Shown here piece by piece: positions 25,007-34,104 of a DNA stretch of 58,461 bases. The notes beneath the pieces were generated by a model. It made no database searches and was not told the DNA's origin. It was given only the letters and a program-made list of their open reading frames with translations. The stretch comes from Bacteroidia bacterium (GTDB lineage: Bacteria; Bacteroidota; Bacteroidia; UKL13-3), in NCBI GenBank assembly GCA_021740845.1, contig JAIOYZ010000025.1, positions 1-58,461 on the forward strand, given 5' to 3'. Both the position numbers and the translations under genes were made by a program. Position 1 is the stretch's first letter. Each line of letters begins with the position of its first letter.

Positions 25007-26971
25007 ATGGATTTGAACCCAAACTTATTTGTAAACAGCTTAAGCAAATACACAAGAAGAATCACCAACACCGTTAAATTGGGCGATTTGTACATGGGTA
25101 GCGATTACCCAATTCGCATTCAAAGTATGACCACCACCGATACCATGAACACCCTTGGTTCTGTTGAGCAAATTACTAGAATGGTTGATGCCGGTTGCGA
25201 ATTGGTGAGACTTACTGCCCCAAGTATGAATGAGGCCCAAAACCTTGCGGAAATAAAAAAAGAACTTCACAAAAGAAAAATCTTTGTTCCACTAGTTGCC
25301 GATATTCACTTTACTCCAAATGCAGCAGAATTAGCTGCTAGAATTGTAGAAAAAGTACGCATCAACCCAGGTAACTATGCCGACAAAAAGAAGTTCCAAG
25401 TTTTAGAATATTCCGATTTAGAATACGAAGCTGAAATTGATAGAATACGTGAAAAATTTATTCCTTTTATAAAAGTTTGTAAAGAATACGGAACAGCCGT
25501 GCGCATTGGAACAAACCACGGGAGTTTGAGCGATAGAATTTTAAGCAGATATGGCGACACTCCAATGGGAATGGTTGAAAGTGCTATGGAATTTCTAAAA
25601 ATTGCCGAAGAAGAAAACTTTCATAATATTGTTCTTTCCATGAAGGCTAGCAACCCTCAAGTAATGATTCATGCATACCGACTTTTGGTTCAAACCATGA
25701 ACCAAAATAACATGCATTACCCATTACATTTAGGTGTAACTGAAGCTGGTGATGGCGATGATGGTAGAATAAAATCTGCTCTAGGAATTGGCTCACTTTT
25801 AGAAGACGGAATTGGAGATACCATTCGCGTTTCTTTAACAGAGGACCCAGAATTTGAGGTTCCGGTGGCTCAAAGACTCGCAGCTCGTTACAAAAACAGA
25901 GAATCTAACCCCGAAATTCAACCTGCTTCAAAATCTCTTTTGGTTCAAACCGAAAAATTTTACGAATACCAAAAACGCAAAACCAAAGAAGTATATAACT
26001 TTGGTGGAAGCCAAGTTCCTAGAGTTATTGGAAATTTTGCTTCCCAAATCCCAAGTTTTGAAGACCTAAAATCTATTGGCTATAATTTCGATCCTATTCA
26101 AGACAAATGGAGCATGTCAGAATTAGGTGCAGATTTTATTTTCTTAGGCGAAAACGCAGCGCCATTTATGCTTCCTGTTGGTTTAAGAGCCATTTACAAA
26201 TCCAATTTCTGGCTGAACCTAGCCGATAAAAGCAATGCATTTCCATTATTTACTATTGAGGATTTCTTAAGCCAAAACGTATTTTCTAGCACACTCAATT
26301 TCCTTTTATTAAATACAAAAGACTGTTTGAACCAAACCTTGCTAACAAAATTAAAAGCCCAGGATAAATTTGTGTTGGTACTTTCTTCCAATCATGTGCA
26401 TGTTTTGCCTGATTTGAGAAATTCTTTTGGAATATTAGAAGAAAATGGAATAGATAATCCAGTGGTATTTGGCCTAGAATATGGCATGAGTTCAAAAACT
26501 GAAACTTCTTTGGATCTAACTATGCTGTTTAGTAGCACAGATTCTGGCGCTTTATTAACAGATGGCTATGGCGATGGAATTTTCTTTCTTTCAAGCCCCG
26601 AAGACAAAAAACGTCTCAACGATATTTCTTTTGGAATTTTACAAGCTGCTAGGACAAGAATTAGCAAAACAGAATATATAAGTTGCCCAAGTTGCGGAAG
26701 AACTTTATTTGATTTACAGGAAACTACCGCCTTAATTAGAAGTAGAACCGATCATTTAAAAGGTATAAAAATTGCAATTATGGGTTGCATTGTTAACGGC
26801 CCAGGCGAAATGGCCGATGCAGATTATGGTTATGTTGGGTCTGGACCAGGAAAAATTACACTTTATAAAGGTAAAGAGGTGGTAAAGAAATCCTTAAATT
26901 CTGACCGTGCAGTGGACGAATTAATAGAATTGATAAAGGCGAACGGCAATTGGGTGGAAATAAATGCCTAG
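25007..26971 (+). CDS. ispG: 4-hydroxy-3-methylbut-2-enyl-diphosphate synthase (IspG/GcpE), long form
   Basis: A 654-residue IspG, the iron-sulfur enzyme of the non-mevalonate isoprenoid pathway that reduces methylerythritol cyclodiphosphate to HMBPP. The N-terminal TIM barrel is clear (IRIQSMTTTDTMNTLG; LVRLTAPSMNEAQNLAEIKK region; NPGNYADKKKF). The C-terminal cluster domain carries CPSC near residue 563 and GCIVNGPGEMADADYGYVG near 593-611, giving the three cluster Cys. It is longer than the E. coli enzyme by an insert of about 250 residues between these domains, as in Bacteroidota and plants. Confidence 0.95.
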   Translation: MDLNPNLFVNSLSKYTRRITNTVKLGDLYMGSDYPIRIQSMTTTDTMNTLGSVEQITRMVDAGCELVRLTAPSMNEAQNLAEIKKELHKRKIFVPLVADIHFTPNAAELAARIVEKVRINPGNYADKKKFQVLEYSDLEYEAEIDRIREKFIPFIKVCKEYGTAVRIGTNHGSLSDRILSRYGDTPMGMVESAMEFLKIAEEENFHNIVLSMKASNPQVMIHAYRLLVQTMNQNNMHYPLHLGVTEAGDGDDGRIKSALGIGSLLEDGIGDTIRVSLTEDPEFEVPVAQRLAARYKNRESNPEIQPASKSLLVQTEKFYEYQKRKTKEVYNFGGSQVPRVIGNFASQIPSFEDLKSIGYNFDPIQDKWSMSELGADFIFLGENAAPFMLPVGLRAIYKSNFWLNLADKSNAFPLFTIEDFLSQNVFSSTLNFLLLNTKDCLNQTLLTKLKAQDKFVLVLSSNHVHVLPDLRNSFGILEENGIDNPVVFGLEYGMSSKTETSLDLTMLFSSTDSGALLTDGYGDGIFFLSSPEDKKRLNDISFGILQAARTRISKTEYISCPSCGRTLFDLQETTALIRSRTDHLKGIKIAIMGCIVNGPGEMADADYGYVGSGPGKITLYKGKEVVKKSLNSDRAVDELIELIKANGNWVEINA

Positions 26972-27002
26972 TGCAACCCTTAACAAAGAAATAATGTCTA
27001 TC

Positions 27003-27032
27003 TTGTATATTATTGGAAAATCTTTATTTTCG
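27003..27032 (+). promoter_or_regulatory. promoter of the 456-residue T9SS gene
   Basis: TTG at 27003-27005, a 19-bp spacer, and TATTTTCG at 27025-27032 (one mismatch to TAnnTTTG). The predicted start is near 27039 and the ATG is at 27057. Confidence 0.6.
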
Positions 27033-27056
27033 AAACTTTAAAACAAATCAATACAA

Positions 27057-28427
27057 ATGAAAAAACTGTTACTAACAGCTTTTGCCGCATTAACTTTTGG
27101 AACTGCAGCAATGGCCCAAAAAATTGACAACAGCAAAGACCGTCGTTTTCAATCGGTAAGTGAAGCAAAAAACCCTTTTAACCATAAATCTTTAGGCAAG
27201 GGTGGAGAATTCATATCTGATTGGTACGATATTATTGAATTAATTGGTCAAAGTAATGTTGGTGCAAACTTAACTGGCTTTGTAAACTTCTTAGTTCACG
27301 ATTCACTTAACAAATTTGTGAATGATGATGCTACTTTAACCTACGGTGCATGGCATAGTGTTGGTCAAGTTATTGACCCAAAGGATGACTTAATTCAATT
27401 GTCTGCTTCTCCTCAAAATCAATTATCTAGATACAATAGCTACAAGTGCGATACTATCGCATTCCGTTATTTGTACGTAAGAAATGTAGATTCAATTGCA
27501 GATGGTATGGGCGGAAAAACAAATGTAGTAGATACTTTATTCGTAGCTTATTTTGCTGGTGCTCAAATTGAAAAATTACAATTCACCGCTTCTGGTGATA
27601 AATTAGCTATGGTTGATTGGAATTTTGCTAACAGAGCTCCTGCTAATTATATTAAAATGGATACTTTCTTATTATCTTCAGGTGTAAATGAGGCTTTAGA
27701 TACTACTAATGTACTAGATAATAACGGTGGTTTTGAAAATTCATGGACAAGCAAAATTGCTCAGTTCCCTGCTCCTGCTGGTATGAAAGTAGATGTTAAC
27801 CCTAATGGTTCTACAACTGCTAACTTAGTTGGTTTTACATACACATTTAAATCTGGCGTTCCTACCATCGAGAATGGTGATACTGCCGTATTTATTTACC
27901 AATTAGATCCTGCTACTGCTCCTGTTGGAATGCGCAGATCAAACTACTTTGGTTGCAGATTTGAACAAAATTCTGGTTCTATTGGTTGGGAAAACAAAAA
28001 CTTCTGGAACACTTCTTTATTCGCTTTGAAAAGCACTTCTTATGCTTCAAATAATGGTTGGGACGGTTATGTTTCTGGAAATGCATTTACCTCTGATTTA
28101 TTCTTAGAATCTTATTTCCATTTAACTGTAACTGGCGAAATTGGTGTTGGTTCTGAAGAAAACAACAAAGTTTCTATCAATAAAATTTTCCCTAACCCAA
28201 GTACTGGTTTAGTTAAAGCTACTTTTGAATTAACTTCAAATTCAGATGTAACAGTAAACGTAGTTAACTTAATGGGTCAAACTGTTAAATCTATGGATTT
28301 TGGTAAAACTGCTGCTGGTAAATATGATTTACCTATGGATTTGACTAGCTTAACTCCTGGTGTTTATATGATCAGCATCACTGCTGGAAACAGCACTACA
28401 ACTCAAAAAATTGTTATTGCTCAATAA
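27057..28427 (+). CDS. secreted T9SS type A protein
   Basis: A 456-residue exported protein. Signal peptide 1-20 (MKKLLLTAFAALTFGTAAMA). No enzyme family recognised in the beta-rich middle. The C-terminal 80 residues are a type A T9SS sorting domain (INKIFPNPSTGLVKATF; VVNLMGQTVKSMDF; LTPGVYMISITAGN). Codon use is uniform and T-rich, as in the 817-residue protein at 10233, which suggests high expression. Its own promoter and a very strong terminator make it a single-gene unit. Confidence 0.82.
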   Translation: MKKLLLTAFAALTFGTAAMAQKIDNSKDRRFQSVSEAKNPFNHKSLGKGGEFISDWYDIIELIGQSNVGANLTGFVNFLVHDSLNKFVNDDATLTYGAWHSVGQVIDPKDDLIQLSASPQNQLSRYNSYKCDTIAFRYLYVRNVDSIADGMGGKTNVVDTLFVAYFAGAQIEKLQFTASGDKLAMVDWNFANRAPANYIKMDTFLLSSGVNEALDTTNVLDNNGGFENSWTSKIAQFPAPAGMKVDVNPNGSTTANLVGFTYTFKSGVPTIENGDTAVFIYQLDPATAPVGMRRSNYFGCRFEQNSGSIGWENKNFWNTSLFALKSTSYASNNGWDGYVSGNAFTSDLFLESYFHLTVTGEIGVGSEENNKVSINKIFPNPSTGLVKATFELTSNSDVTVNVVNLMGQTVKSMDFGKTAAGKYDLPMDLTSLTPGVYMISITAGNSTTTQKIVIAQ

Positions 28428-28454
28428 TTAGTTCGGTTTTAATTAACCACATAC

Positions 28455-28491
28455 AAAAAAAAGCTCATCGGTTACCCGATGAGCTTTTTTT
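28455..28491 (+). terminator. strong bidirectional terminator
   Basis: A perfect 9-bp stem GCTCATCGG-ttac-CCGATGAGC is flanked by an A run and a T run. Confidence 0.9.
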
Positions 28492-28862
28492 ATGCCTAAA
28501 TTTTTGAAAACCTAACATCCTATTTTCTTATCTAAAGCAAACTTAATATTCTTCCCTAGGTTCAAACCGATTTCTAATTGCTGCTTTAAATAACAGCATT
28601 ACCTTAATTAACATTTGCAGGTTTAAATTAGAATTTACCTCTTGGTTCAAACATAAAAAACAGCCCTTTTCTTAGCTTAATAAAACTAACCAAACCAAAT
28701 TATTAATAAAGGCAAATCACTTTGAAATGGGTTAATAGGATTAAGGTTTAATTCGGCTTACCTATTTTCAACTACCTTAAAACTTATTTCGTTTGGTTTT
28801 TCTATTACTATCGCTAAAATCAATTGGCTTCTTCCTCAAAATCTAACCATAAAAGCACAAAA
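28492..28862. other. non-coding AT-rich gap between convergent T9SS genes
   Basis: About 370 bp with no convincing gene on either strand. It contains one full GGTTCAAACC at 28559-28568, a 9-of-10 match (GGTTCAAACA) near 28653, and scattered A/T runs. No promoter or RNA gene was recognised. Confidence 0.6.
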
Positions 28863-28896
28863 AAAAAGCAGCCTGGCTTTAACCAAACTGCTTTTT
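28863..28896 (-). terminator. intrinsic terminator of the 367-residue T9SS gene
   Basis: AAAAAGCAG pairs with CTGCTTTTT around an imperfect inner stem (GG with CC); read on the minus strand it ends in a T run. Confidence 0.65.
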
Positions 28897-28914
28897 AATA
28901 AGTATTGAACAAAT

Positions 28915-30018
28915 CTATTTTACAACAAATTTATTCGAAGTATTCATTCCATTTCCACTCAAAGTATAGAAATAAACTCCTGGCTTTAAATTAGTCACAT
29001 TAACTGGTAATTGACTCAAACCACTAGTTACTTCTACTTCTCTTGCTGGCATTACTTCATTACCTAAAATATCATAAACTTTTAAGGTAGCACTAACCAT
29101 TTTACTTGTTTGAGTTTCAATTGTAATTTGATCTTTTGCAGGAACTGGATACACCTTAGATTCTTGACGAACAATTTTGTTTTCCTTTAAACTAGTAGAA
29201 AAACCTCTGCTACTTGCAACCATATAATTCATATCTGTAATATTACCCAAAGTATCTTCATTAGCAGTTAAATAGGGTTGTCCAGAATTTTGTCCCATCC
29301 AAGTATATGAATTAGATGTAAAGTCTCCAGAGCCTAAATCTATTCCTCCTGGTACCTCAATGTAAGTTCCTGTTATGGTGTTTCTTATTTTGGCAGTAGT
29401 AGTAATTGTTTGAGTCATTTTTTGTCTTAATACGTCAAAACTTCCTACATCCATTTTCAAAGTTCCAAAACCATCAATTTCAGAATTAATATTAATTTTA
29501 TAGATAATCTTAATTGAATCTGCTAATGGAATATTTAATCCAATATCAGAAAGCAACATGGTAAAATAATTTTCTAATGAATCTTTGTATTTTGTTCCAT
29601 ATGTAGAGGTAAAAGTATAAGCCTTTAATGCTCCTTCTGATCCTCCAAAAGTACCAGCTTCAATTAAATACCTTAAGCCATTATTATTTAAAACCAAATA
29701 GGTTGGAAATTCTTCCAAGGTTATTGGATCTTTAGTGTAACTCACCAAATTACAACCAGCTGGCGCACCAGGATAAGTAAATCCATTGGCATAAAATGTT
29801 GTATCTAAATTACTTTTGTTAGGCCAAGATGTAATATCCCAAGTTTTATTTGCGCCTGCAACTTTTAAATCTGCAGAATGTGTTAAACTAATTAGGGTAT
29901 CGTCTGCAGTTAAAAACCAATCTCCTGCTACGGCAAAATCTGCCTTGTCAATTGTAATTTGTGATTGTGCAGCAAAACCAAATGCGAGAAAGGCTGCAAT
30001 AAGTATATTTTTTTTCAT
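28915..30018 (-). CDS. secreted T9SS type A protein
   Basis: A 367-residue exported protein starting at the ATG at 30018 (MKKNILIAAFLAFGFAAQSQ signal peptide). The frame can be extended upstream to 30057 without an ATG, but that would place charged residues before the signal and is unlikely. The middle is not assigned to a family. The C-terminal 75 residues (SKVYPVPAKDQITIETQT; LKVYDILGNEVMPA; LKPGVYFYTLSGNG) form a type A T9SS domain, here with PVPA in place of the usual PNP. Confidence 0.82.
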   Translation of the reverse strand: MKKNILIAAFLAFGFAAQSQITIDKADFAVAGDWFLTADDTLISLTHSADLKVAGANKTWDITSWPNKSNLDTTFYANGFTYPGAPAGCNLVSYTKDPITLEEFPTYLVLNNNGLRYLIEAGTFGGSEGALKAYTFTSTYGTKYKDSLENYFTMLLSDIGLNIPLADSIKIIYKININSEIDGFGTLKMDVGSFDVLRQKMTQTITTTAKIRNTITGTYIEVPGGIDLGSGDFTSNSYTWMGQNSGQPYLTANEDTLGNITDMNYMVASSRGFSTSLKENKIVRQESKVYPVPAKDQITIETQTSKMVSATLKVYDILGNEVMPAREVEVTSGLSQLPVNVTNLKPGVYFYTLSGNGMNTSNKFVVK

Positions 30019-30042
30019 TGTATTTAATTTCTTTTTGTTCAA

Positions 30043-30070
30043 CAAAGATGCTGCCAAAATCTGAATGCAA
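30043..30070 (-). promoter_or_regulatory. possible promoter of the 367-residue T9SS gene
   Basis: On the minus strand TTG (30068-30070), a 17-bp spacer, then CATCTTTG (30043-30050), one mismatch from TAnnTTTG. Confidence 0.35.
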
Positions 30071-30085
30071 AACTTTATTTTTCAT

Positions 30086-30112
30086 AAAAAAAGTCCCGCA
30101 GGACTTTTTTTT
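30086..30112 (-). terminator. intrinsic terminator after the DUF2807 gene
   Basis: AAAAAAAGTCC-cgca-GGACTTTTTTT, a perfect 11-bp stem with flanking A/T runs. It ends the ECF sigma operon on the minus strand. Confidence 0.85.
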
Positions 30113-30116
30113 AATA

Positions 30117-31574
30117 TTAATCTTGAAAAGGAATTAATGTGATTCCTGCTGTAAAAACTCGCAAATCTGGATTTCCATGGTCTTGGTTGAAAAATGGAGT
30201 TAAGCTATAATTAGCAAATGCCCTAAACCATCCATAACCAATTCGTGCCGTAGCTGTTAATCTAAATGGATTAATACTATAATCATCAACAGATTTTATT
30301 TGCTCTTCATATCCCATATAACTTGTAACAGTCTTCACATGAGAATATGCCTTGAATGAACCAATTACACCAACCGCTAAGTGGAAATTATTTCTATCTT
30401 TTCTTGTTCTAGGTGCGTATTTTATAAATAATGGAACACTCAAATTATAATTATACAAGGTGTTTTTAGAAAGTGGCACCAAACCAGAATCTGCTATTAT
30501 TGTAGTTCCATTAGCTTTCAATACCTGATCGGAATTAAAACTAAAGTTTTGAAACTCCATTCCAAAACCACTAGAAATAGCCAATTTGTTTCTTATTATT
30601 TGAACATCGCCTTCCAATAGGTTCAAACCATAAAACCACGACTTTTCTACTCTACAATCCAAGTAATTGTATTTTGCTGGTAAATTGAATTCCATTTTTG
30701 GCGATAACATCTGGTTCATTCCAACCTCAAAACCGGCATACACTCTCTTCAATTCATACTTTTTGCTTGAACCCTCTACTTTCTTATCCTCGTCTTCCAA
30801 TTCAACTTTTAAATCCTCACCTTCCTCAATTATTAAAAGTTTTTTCTTTCCAACACTAATTCGTGTGGTATCATCGTGGTTTATCCTTTCGTCCTTAATA
30901 TTATCTCCTGTTTGCGCATCAACAATATTAGAAAGTCCGCTAACATTAATTTTCTTATTTATCGGTGCACCAGCGTAAAGTCCTTTAGAGGCCCCAGCTG
31001 CATCTACTTCTAAATTTTCGGAAACGAATACATTAAAATAAGATGCTCCTGCTACATCCAACTTCATGTCTTTTACTTTAAAATCACCAGCGTAAAATTT
31101 AGATGCTCCAGCAAGCTCAATATCTGCATGGGCTGCTGTTCCTGTTAATGTGATTTTAGATGCTCCATTCGACTCAATTTTGGCATCTGTAACAACCAAA
31201 TTTAATTTGGCTTTAGTAGCACCGTTGCATTCTAAACTAAAATGTTCTCCTTTAATTTCACTTCCAGTTTCCATTTCAATTTCACCAGCACCATTCATTT
31301 CTATTGAATTAATATCTGTATAATAAATGGTAATGGGTTCAGACTTTGGAAATCCTTCCCCAGAATATTCTAGGGTTAACACCTTTTTGTCTACATTAAA
31401 TTTAATAGCCTCCAATCCTTTTTCATGGGTAGCTTTGGTAGCATTTCCATGAACCAATTTTAATTTAATTGGAGCATCAATTTCAATTTTATTAAATGCT
31501 GGCAACTCAACTTCTTTCTGCGCCCAAGCACTTGAACTAAGTGCCAGTAACGACAATAATTTTATGTATTTCAT
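30117..31574 (-). CDS. DUF2807 (GIN-domain) protein with C-terminal barrel-like region
   Basis: A 485-residue exported protein (signal peptide MKYIKLLSLLALSSSAWAQ). Residues about 22-230 form the right-handed beta-helix-like DUF2807/GIN domain, with repeated short phrases of the ASK/GA(S/T) type (NGATKAKLNL, NGASKITLTG, AGASKFYAG, AGASYFNVF, AGASKGLYAG). An acidic/lysine linker follows (about 245-270), and residues 280-485 look like an outer-membrane barrel. It is the last gene of the sigma-factor operon and the likely output or sensor of that regulon; its true role is unknown. Confidence 0.82.
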   Translation of the reverse strand: MKYIKLLSLLALSSSAWAQKEVELPAFNKIEIDAPIKLKLVHGNATKATHEKGLEAIKFNVDKKVLTLEYSGEGFPKSEPITIYYTDINSIEMNGAGEIEMETGSEIKGEHFSLECNGATKAKLNLVVTDAKIESNGASKITLTGTAAHADIELAGASKFYAGDFKVKDMKLDVAGASYFNVFVSENLEVDAAGASKGLYAGAPINKKINVSGLSNIVDAQTGDNIKDERINHDDTTRISVGKKKLLIIEEGEDLKVELEDEDKKVEGSSKKYELKRVYAGFEVGMNQMLSPKMEFNLPAKYNYLDCRVEKSWFYGLNLLEGDVQIIRNKLAISSGFGMEFQNFSFNSDQVLKANGTTIIADSGLVPLSKNTLYNYNLSVPLFIKYAPRTRKDRNNFHLAVGVIGSFKAYSHVKTVTSYMGYEEQIKSVDDYSINPFRLTATARIGYGWFRAFANYSLTPFFNQDHGNPDLRVFTAGITLIPFQD

Positions 31575-31587
31575 ATGTTTAATTATT

Positions 31588-32637
31588 CTATGGATGTGTT
31601 ATTCTTTCGTAAGCAAAATATTTAGAAACAATGGCAAATCCTCTAGTTCCATTTTGTGTATCTCTTTTGTCATGGTAAGAAATTCCAGTTGTTCTTTGTA
31701 CTAAATTCAAGGCTATTTCCCCAGCCGTTACTGTACCTCCTGTACGTATACTATCAGTATAAGCTAAGGTTTCAGATGGCAACTGCTTCTTAACCTTCTC
31801 CAAAAGCCATTCTCCTGGCTTCAAAAACTCAGCATTGCTCGAGGCCAATTCTGGTAATGCAGATTTATTTTTAGCTTCTACCTTGGCTAACAAATTAGGC
31901 TCAAAATCATTCAATTTTAAAGGTAAACTCGGAGCTTCTTTAGCGTTAATTTCAATTACCTTTTCAATTGATTTTTCTATGGTTTTGGTTTGAACCAATG
32001 GCTTTTCCTTTATCCTATTTTTGGTTTGAACCAAATCAAAATTTGGCGTTTCTATTTTCGTTTTAATCTTATCTATTGAACTAGGATTTTCCATTACTTT
32101 TGGCTCATTTGAAACCAAACCACTAGTTGACTCCTGCATTGTATTTGTACCTTTATAGAGCAAACCAATAAAAATAAAAGCCAACAACACTGCCGCAATA
32201 GAACCTAATTTTACATACAATGGAATTACAAAACCAAGCTTCTTTTTCAATTGGTTCTTGCCAAAAAACTCAACAGTTACTTTTGGCAATTTGGTAAGTT
32301 GAAACAAAGCATATTCTTTCTTTAAGGCTGGATATAGTTCTAAATTTCTTTCAAAACTCAATACATCCTCTTTGCTCAAATCACCTTCCAATGCAGCCAC
32401 CATCAGTTCTTCATCAACGGCCATTGTATCTTCTTTCTTAAGAAACCCAAAATCTATTTCAAGTTTTGGTTCAAAAAAAACTGCTTGGTTATTTTCAGAT
32501 TGTAACAAATTCAATTCCTCTTGCAAATCTTTATTAGCAGCCAAAAATGCAAACAACTCCTGTGTCAACTCCTGACTTAATGTTCCATCCAAATGGTCCA
32601 CCAAAAACACCTCGTAATTGTCTCTATTAATTTGCAT
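31588..32637 (-). CDS. predicted anti-sigma-like membrane protein
   Basis: A 349-residue protein with a cytoplasmic N-terminus, one membrane segment near residues 140-160 (LGSIAAVLLAFIFIGLLYKG) and a long periplasmic Lys/Glu-rich tail. It starts 2 bp after the ECF sigma gene, and the size, topology and placement suggest it holds that sigma factor inactive. No zinc-binding HxxxCxxC motif of the ZAS type is present, so this rests on context. Two GGTTTGAACC copies lie in its gene, 36 bp apart, each encoding Val-Gln-Thr. Confidence 0.6.
   Translation of the reverse strand: MQINRDNYEVFLVDHLDGTLSQELTQELFAFLAANKDLQEELNLLQSENNQAVFFEPKLEIDFGFLKKEDTMAVDEELMVAALEGDLSKEDVLSFERNLELYPALKKEYALFQLTKLPKVTVEFFGKNQLKKKLGFVIPLYVKLGSIAAVLLAFIFIGLLYKGTNTMQESTSGLVSNEPKVMENPSSIDKIKTKIETPNFDLVQTKNRIKEKPLVQTKTIEKSIEKVIEINAKEAPSLPLKLNDFEPNLLAKVEAKNKSALPELASSNAEFLKPGEWLLEKVKKQLPSETLAYTDSIRTGGTVTAGEIALNLVQRTTGISYHDKRDTQNGTRGFAIVSKYFAYERITHP
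31987..32032. repeat. two GGTTTGAACC copies 36 bp apart
   Basis: Copies at 31987-31996 and 32023-32032, both within the anti-sigma-like gene and both with TTTT on the left flank. This is the tightest cluster of the dispersed motif. Confidence 0.7.
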
Positions 32638-32639
32638 AG

Positions 32640-33125
32640 CTAAACCAAATTCTCCACTGTTCCCAAATAGTTTTTTAAGGCTATTCGAGCTCTATAAATA
32701 TAAACCTTAACCTGACTCTCATTCAACCCCGTAATTTCGCCAATCTCATCGTAGCTGTAACCTTCGTAATCTCTCAACATAATTACCGATTTCTGTATTT
32801 CACTTAAGGTATTTAATGCTTTGTCCAAAATTTTCCCAAGATCAGAATAGTTGTTTTCGGTTTGAACCAACTCTTCATGACGTTCTTCCAATAAACCACT
32901 CCTTTGCTCTTTTCTAATTTTGTCAATCATTGTATGATACCCTGTAGTAAACAAATAAGACTTCGATTTTGCAAATTCTATCTGCTCCACTTTCAACCAC
33001 ATCTTTTCAAACGTATCTTGAACAACATCTCGCGCAGAATCGCTGTCTTTGATGTTCTTCACAACAAAGCGAAACAATGCGTTTGCATATTGATCCACAC
33101 ATTTATTGTACTCAGTAGCGGTCAT
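32640..33125 (-). CDS. ECF-family RNA polymerase sigma factor
   Basis: A 161-residue sigma-70 family factor with region 2 (ALFRFVVKNIKDSDSARDVVQD, FEKMWLK; residues about 15-65) and region 4 (LSEIQKSVIMLRDYEGYSYDEIGEITGLNE near 108-137, a helix-turn-helix). It has no region 1 or 3, as in ECF factors. The anti-sigma-like gene follows by 2 bp and DUF2807 by a further 13 bp. A TGTAAC-N16-CGTC promoter-like site just upstream suggests autoregulation. Confidence 0.92.
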   Translation of the reverse strand: MTATEYNKCVDQYANALFRFVVKNIKDSDSARDVVQDTFEKMWLKVEQIEFAKSKSYLFTTGYHTMIDKIRKEQRSGLLEERHEELVQTENNYSDLGKILDKALNTLSEIQKSVIMLRDYEGYSYDEIGEITGLNESQVKVYIYRARIALKNYLGTVENLV

Positions 33126-33153
33126 TCAAGAGGCTTTAGGGGTTTTGGTCATA

Positions 33154-33180
33154 AGACGCCCAAGGGGCAATTTAGTTACA
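33154..33180 (-). promoter_or_regulatory. predicted ECF-type autoregulated promoter
   Basis: On the minus strand TGTAAC (33175-33180), a 16-bp spacer, then CGTCT (33154-33158), about 29 bp before the sigma ATG. This resembles the general ECF promoter (AAC motif in -35, CGTC-like -10). It differs from the TAnnTTTG promoters used elsewhere in the window. Confidence 0.45.
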
Positions 33181-33240
33181 CCAAATCAAAAAAAAATATA
33201 ATATTACTAGAATTATGGCTAATTTGTACCTGCATAACAT

Positions 33241-34104
33241 ATGAAAAACTATTACCTCATTCTTTGCAACCCCAAGTCAGGAAAGGGAAACTCCCTTAAA
33301 ATTCTGCCCCTTTTCGAAAACTTCCTCCAAAATAAAGGAATACCCTTTCAATCTTTTAAGGGAACATTTCCTGAAAATTTAGACTCCTATTCCACCATTG
33401 TAATCATTGGTGGAGATGGTACCATAAATTATGTTCTGAACCATTTTAAGGAAATCAGAATTCCCATAGCATTTATTAAAGGTGGTACAGGTAACGATTA
33501 TGCAACCTTTCATTTAGGAAATCTCTCTTTAGAAAAGCAATTTTCAAATGCAATTCAGTCAAATTCTGTTTTAGTAGATGCCGGCATTTGCAATAACAAG
33601 TATTTTCTTAACGGTGTAGGAATTGGATTTGATGGCTGGGTGGTAAAGAAAAACCTTGGAAAAAGGTTTTTCACAGGCAAAACAGCCTATTACAGTACCA
33701 TACTTTCTTTACTTCTATTTTATAGGGAAAGTTCAGTTAGCATTTCTGTTGACGAAGAAATTTTGGATCAAACCACCTTTATGTTAAGTATTGCAAAAGG
33801 CAAAACCTATGGTGGTGGATTTGAAGTGGCACCCTTGGCAAATCCAAATAACCATTTGTTCGAATTTATTGGTATAAAGAAAATTGGCCTAATAAATCGA
33901 TTGAGATACCTTCCTGTAATTGAAAAAGGGAAACACCTAAATCTTCCTTTTGTAAACTATACGAGAGGTAAAAATATTTCAATCATTGCAAACCACAAAC
34001 TTCAGGCGCATTTAGATGGTGAACATATGGAAAGCAATGAATTTAAAATTTCATTGCTTCCCAATTATCTTCAAATAAAATCAGCTTCGTTTCAAGCTAT
34101 TTAA
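33241..34104 (+). CDS. diacylglycerol/lipid kinase family protein
   Basis: A 287-residue protein with the DAGK catalytic domain: NPKSGKGNSLK near residues 10-20, GGDGTINYVLNH near 60-71, and FIKGGTGNDYA near 80-90. The family phosphorylates diacylglycerol, sphingosine-like or related lipids with ATP. Its lipid substrate is not shown by the sequence. It is divergent from the sigma gene. Its TAA overlaps by 8 bp the end of the convergent giant T9SS gene, so the genes share DNA at their 3' ends and there is no terminator between them. Confidence 0.9.
   Translation: MKNYYLILCNPKSGKGNSLKILPLFENFLQNKGIPFQSFKGTFPENLDSYSTIVIIGGDGTINYVLNHFKEIRIPIAFIKGGTGNDYATFHLGNLSLEKQFSNAIQSNSVLVDAGICNNKYFLNGVGIGFDGWVVKKNLGKRFFTGKTAYYSTILSLLLFYRESSVSISVDEEILDQTTFMLSIAKGKTYGGGFEVAPLANPNNHLFEFIGIKKIGLINRLRYLPVIEKGKHLNLPFVNYTRGKNISIIANHKLQAHLDGEHMESNEFKISLLPNYLQIKSASFQAI

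Noticed and set aside
25007-26971. 654-residue IspG as an unusual fusion
   Set aside because: The long, three-domain form is the normal one in Bacteroidota, Chlamydia and plants.
28492-28862. A small RNA or CRISPR-like element in the 370-bp gap
   Set aside because: No regular repeat-spacer pattern, promoter-terminator pair or conserved fold could be seen; only motif copies and A/T runs.
34097-34104. Overlap of the lipid kinase and giant-protein stop codons as a sign of misassembly
   Set aside because: Both proteins end with normal C-termini (the T9SS strand VVVK and a lipid-kinase tail); an 8-bp convergent overlap is ordinary.
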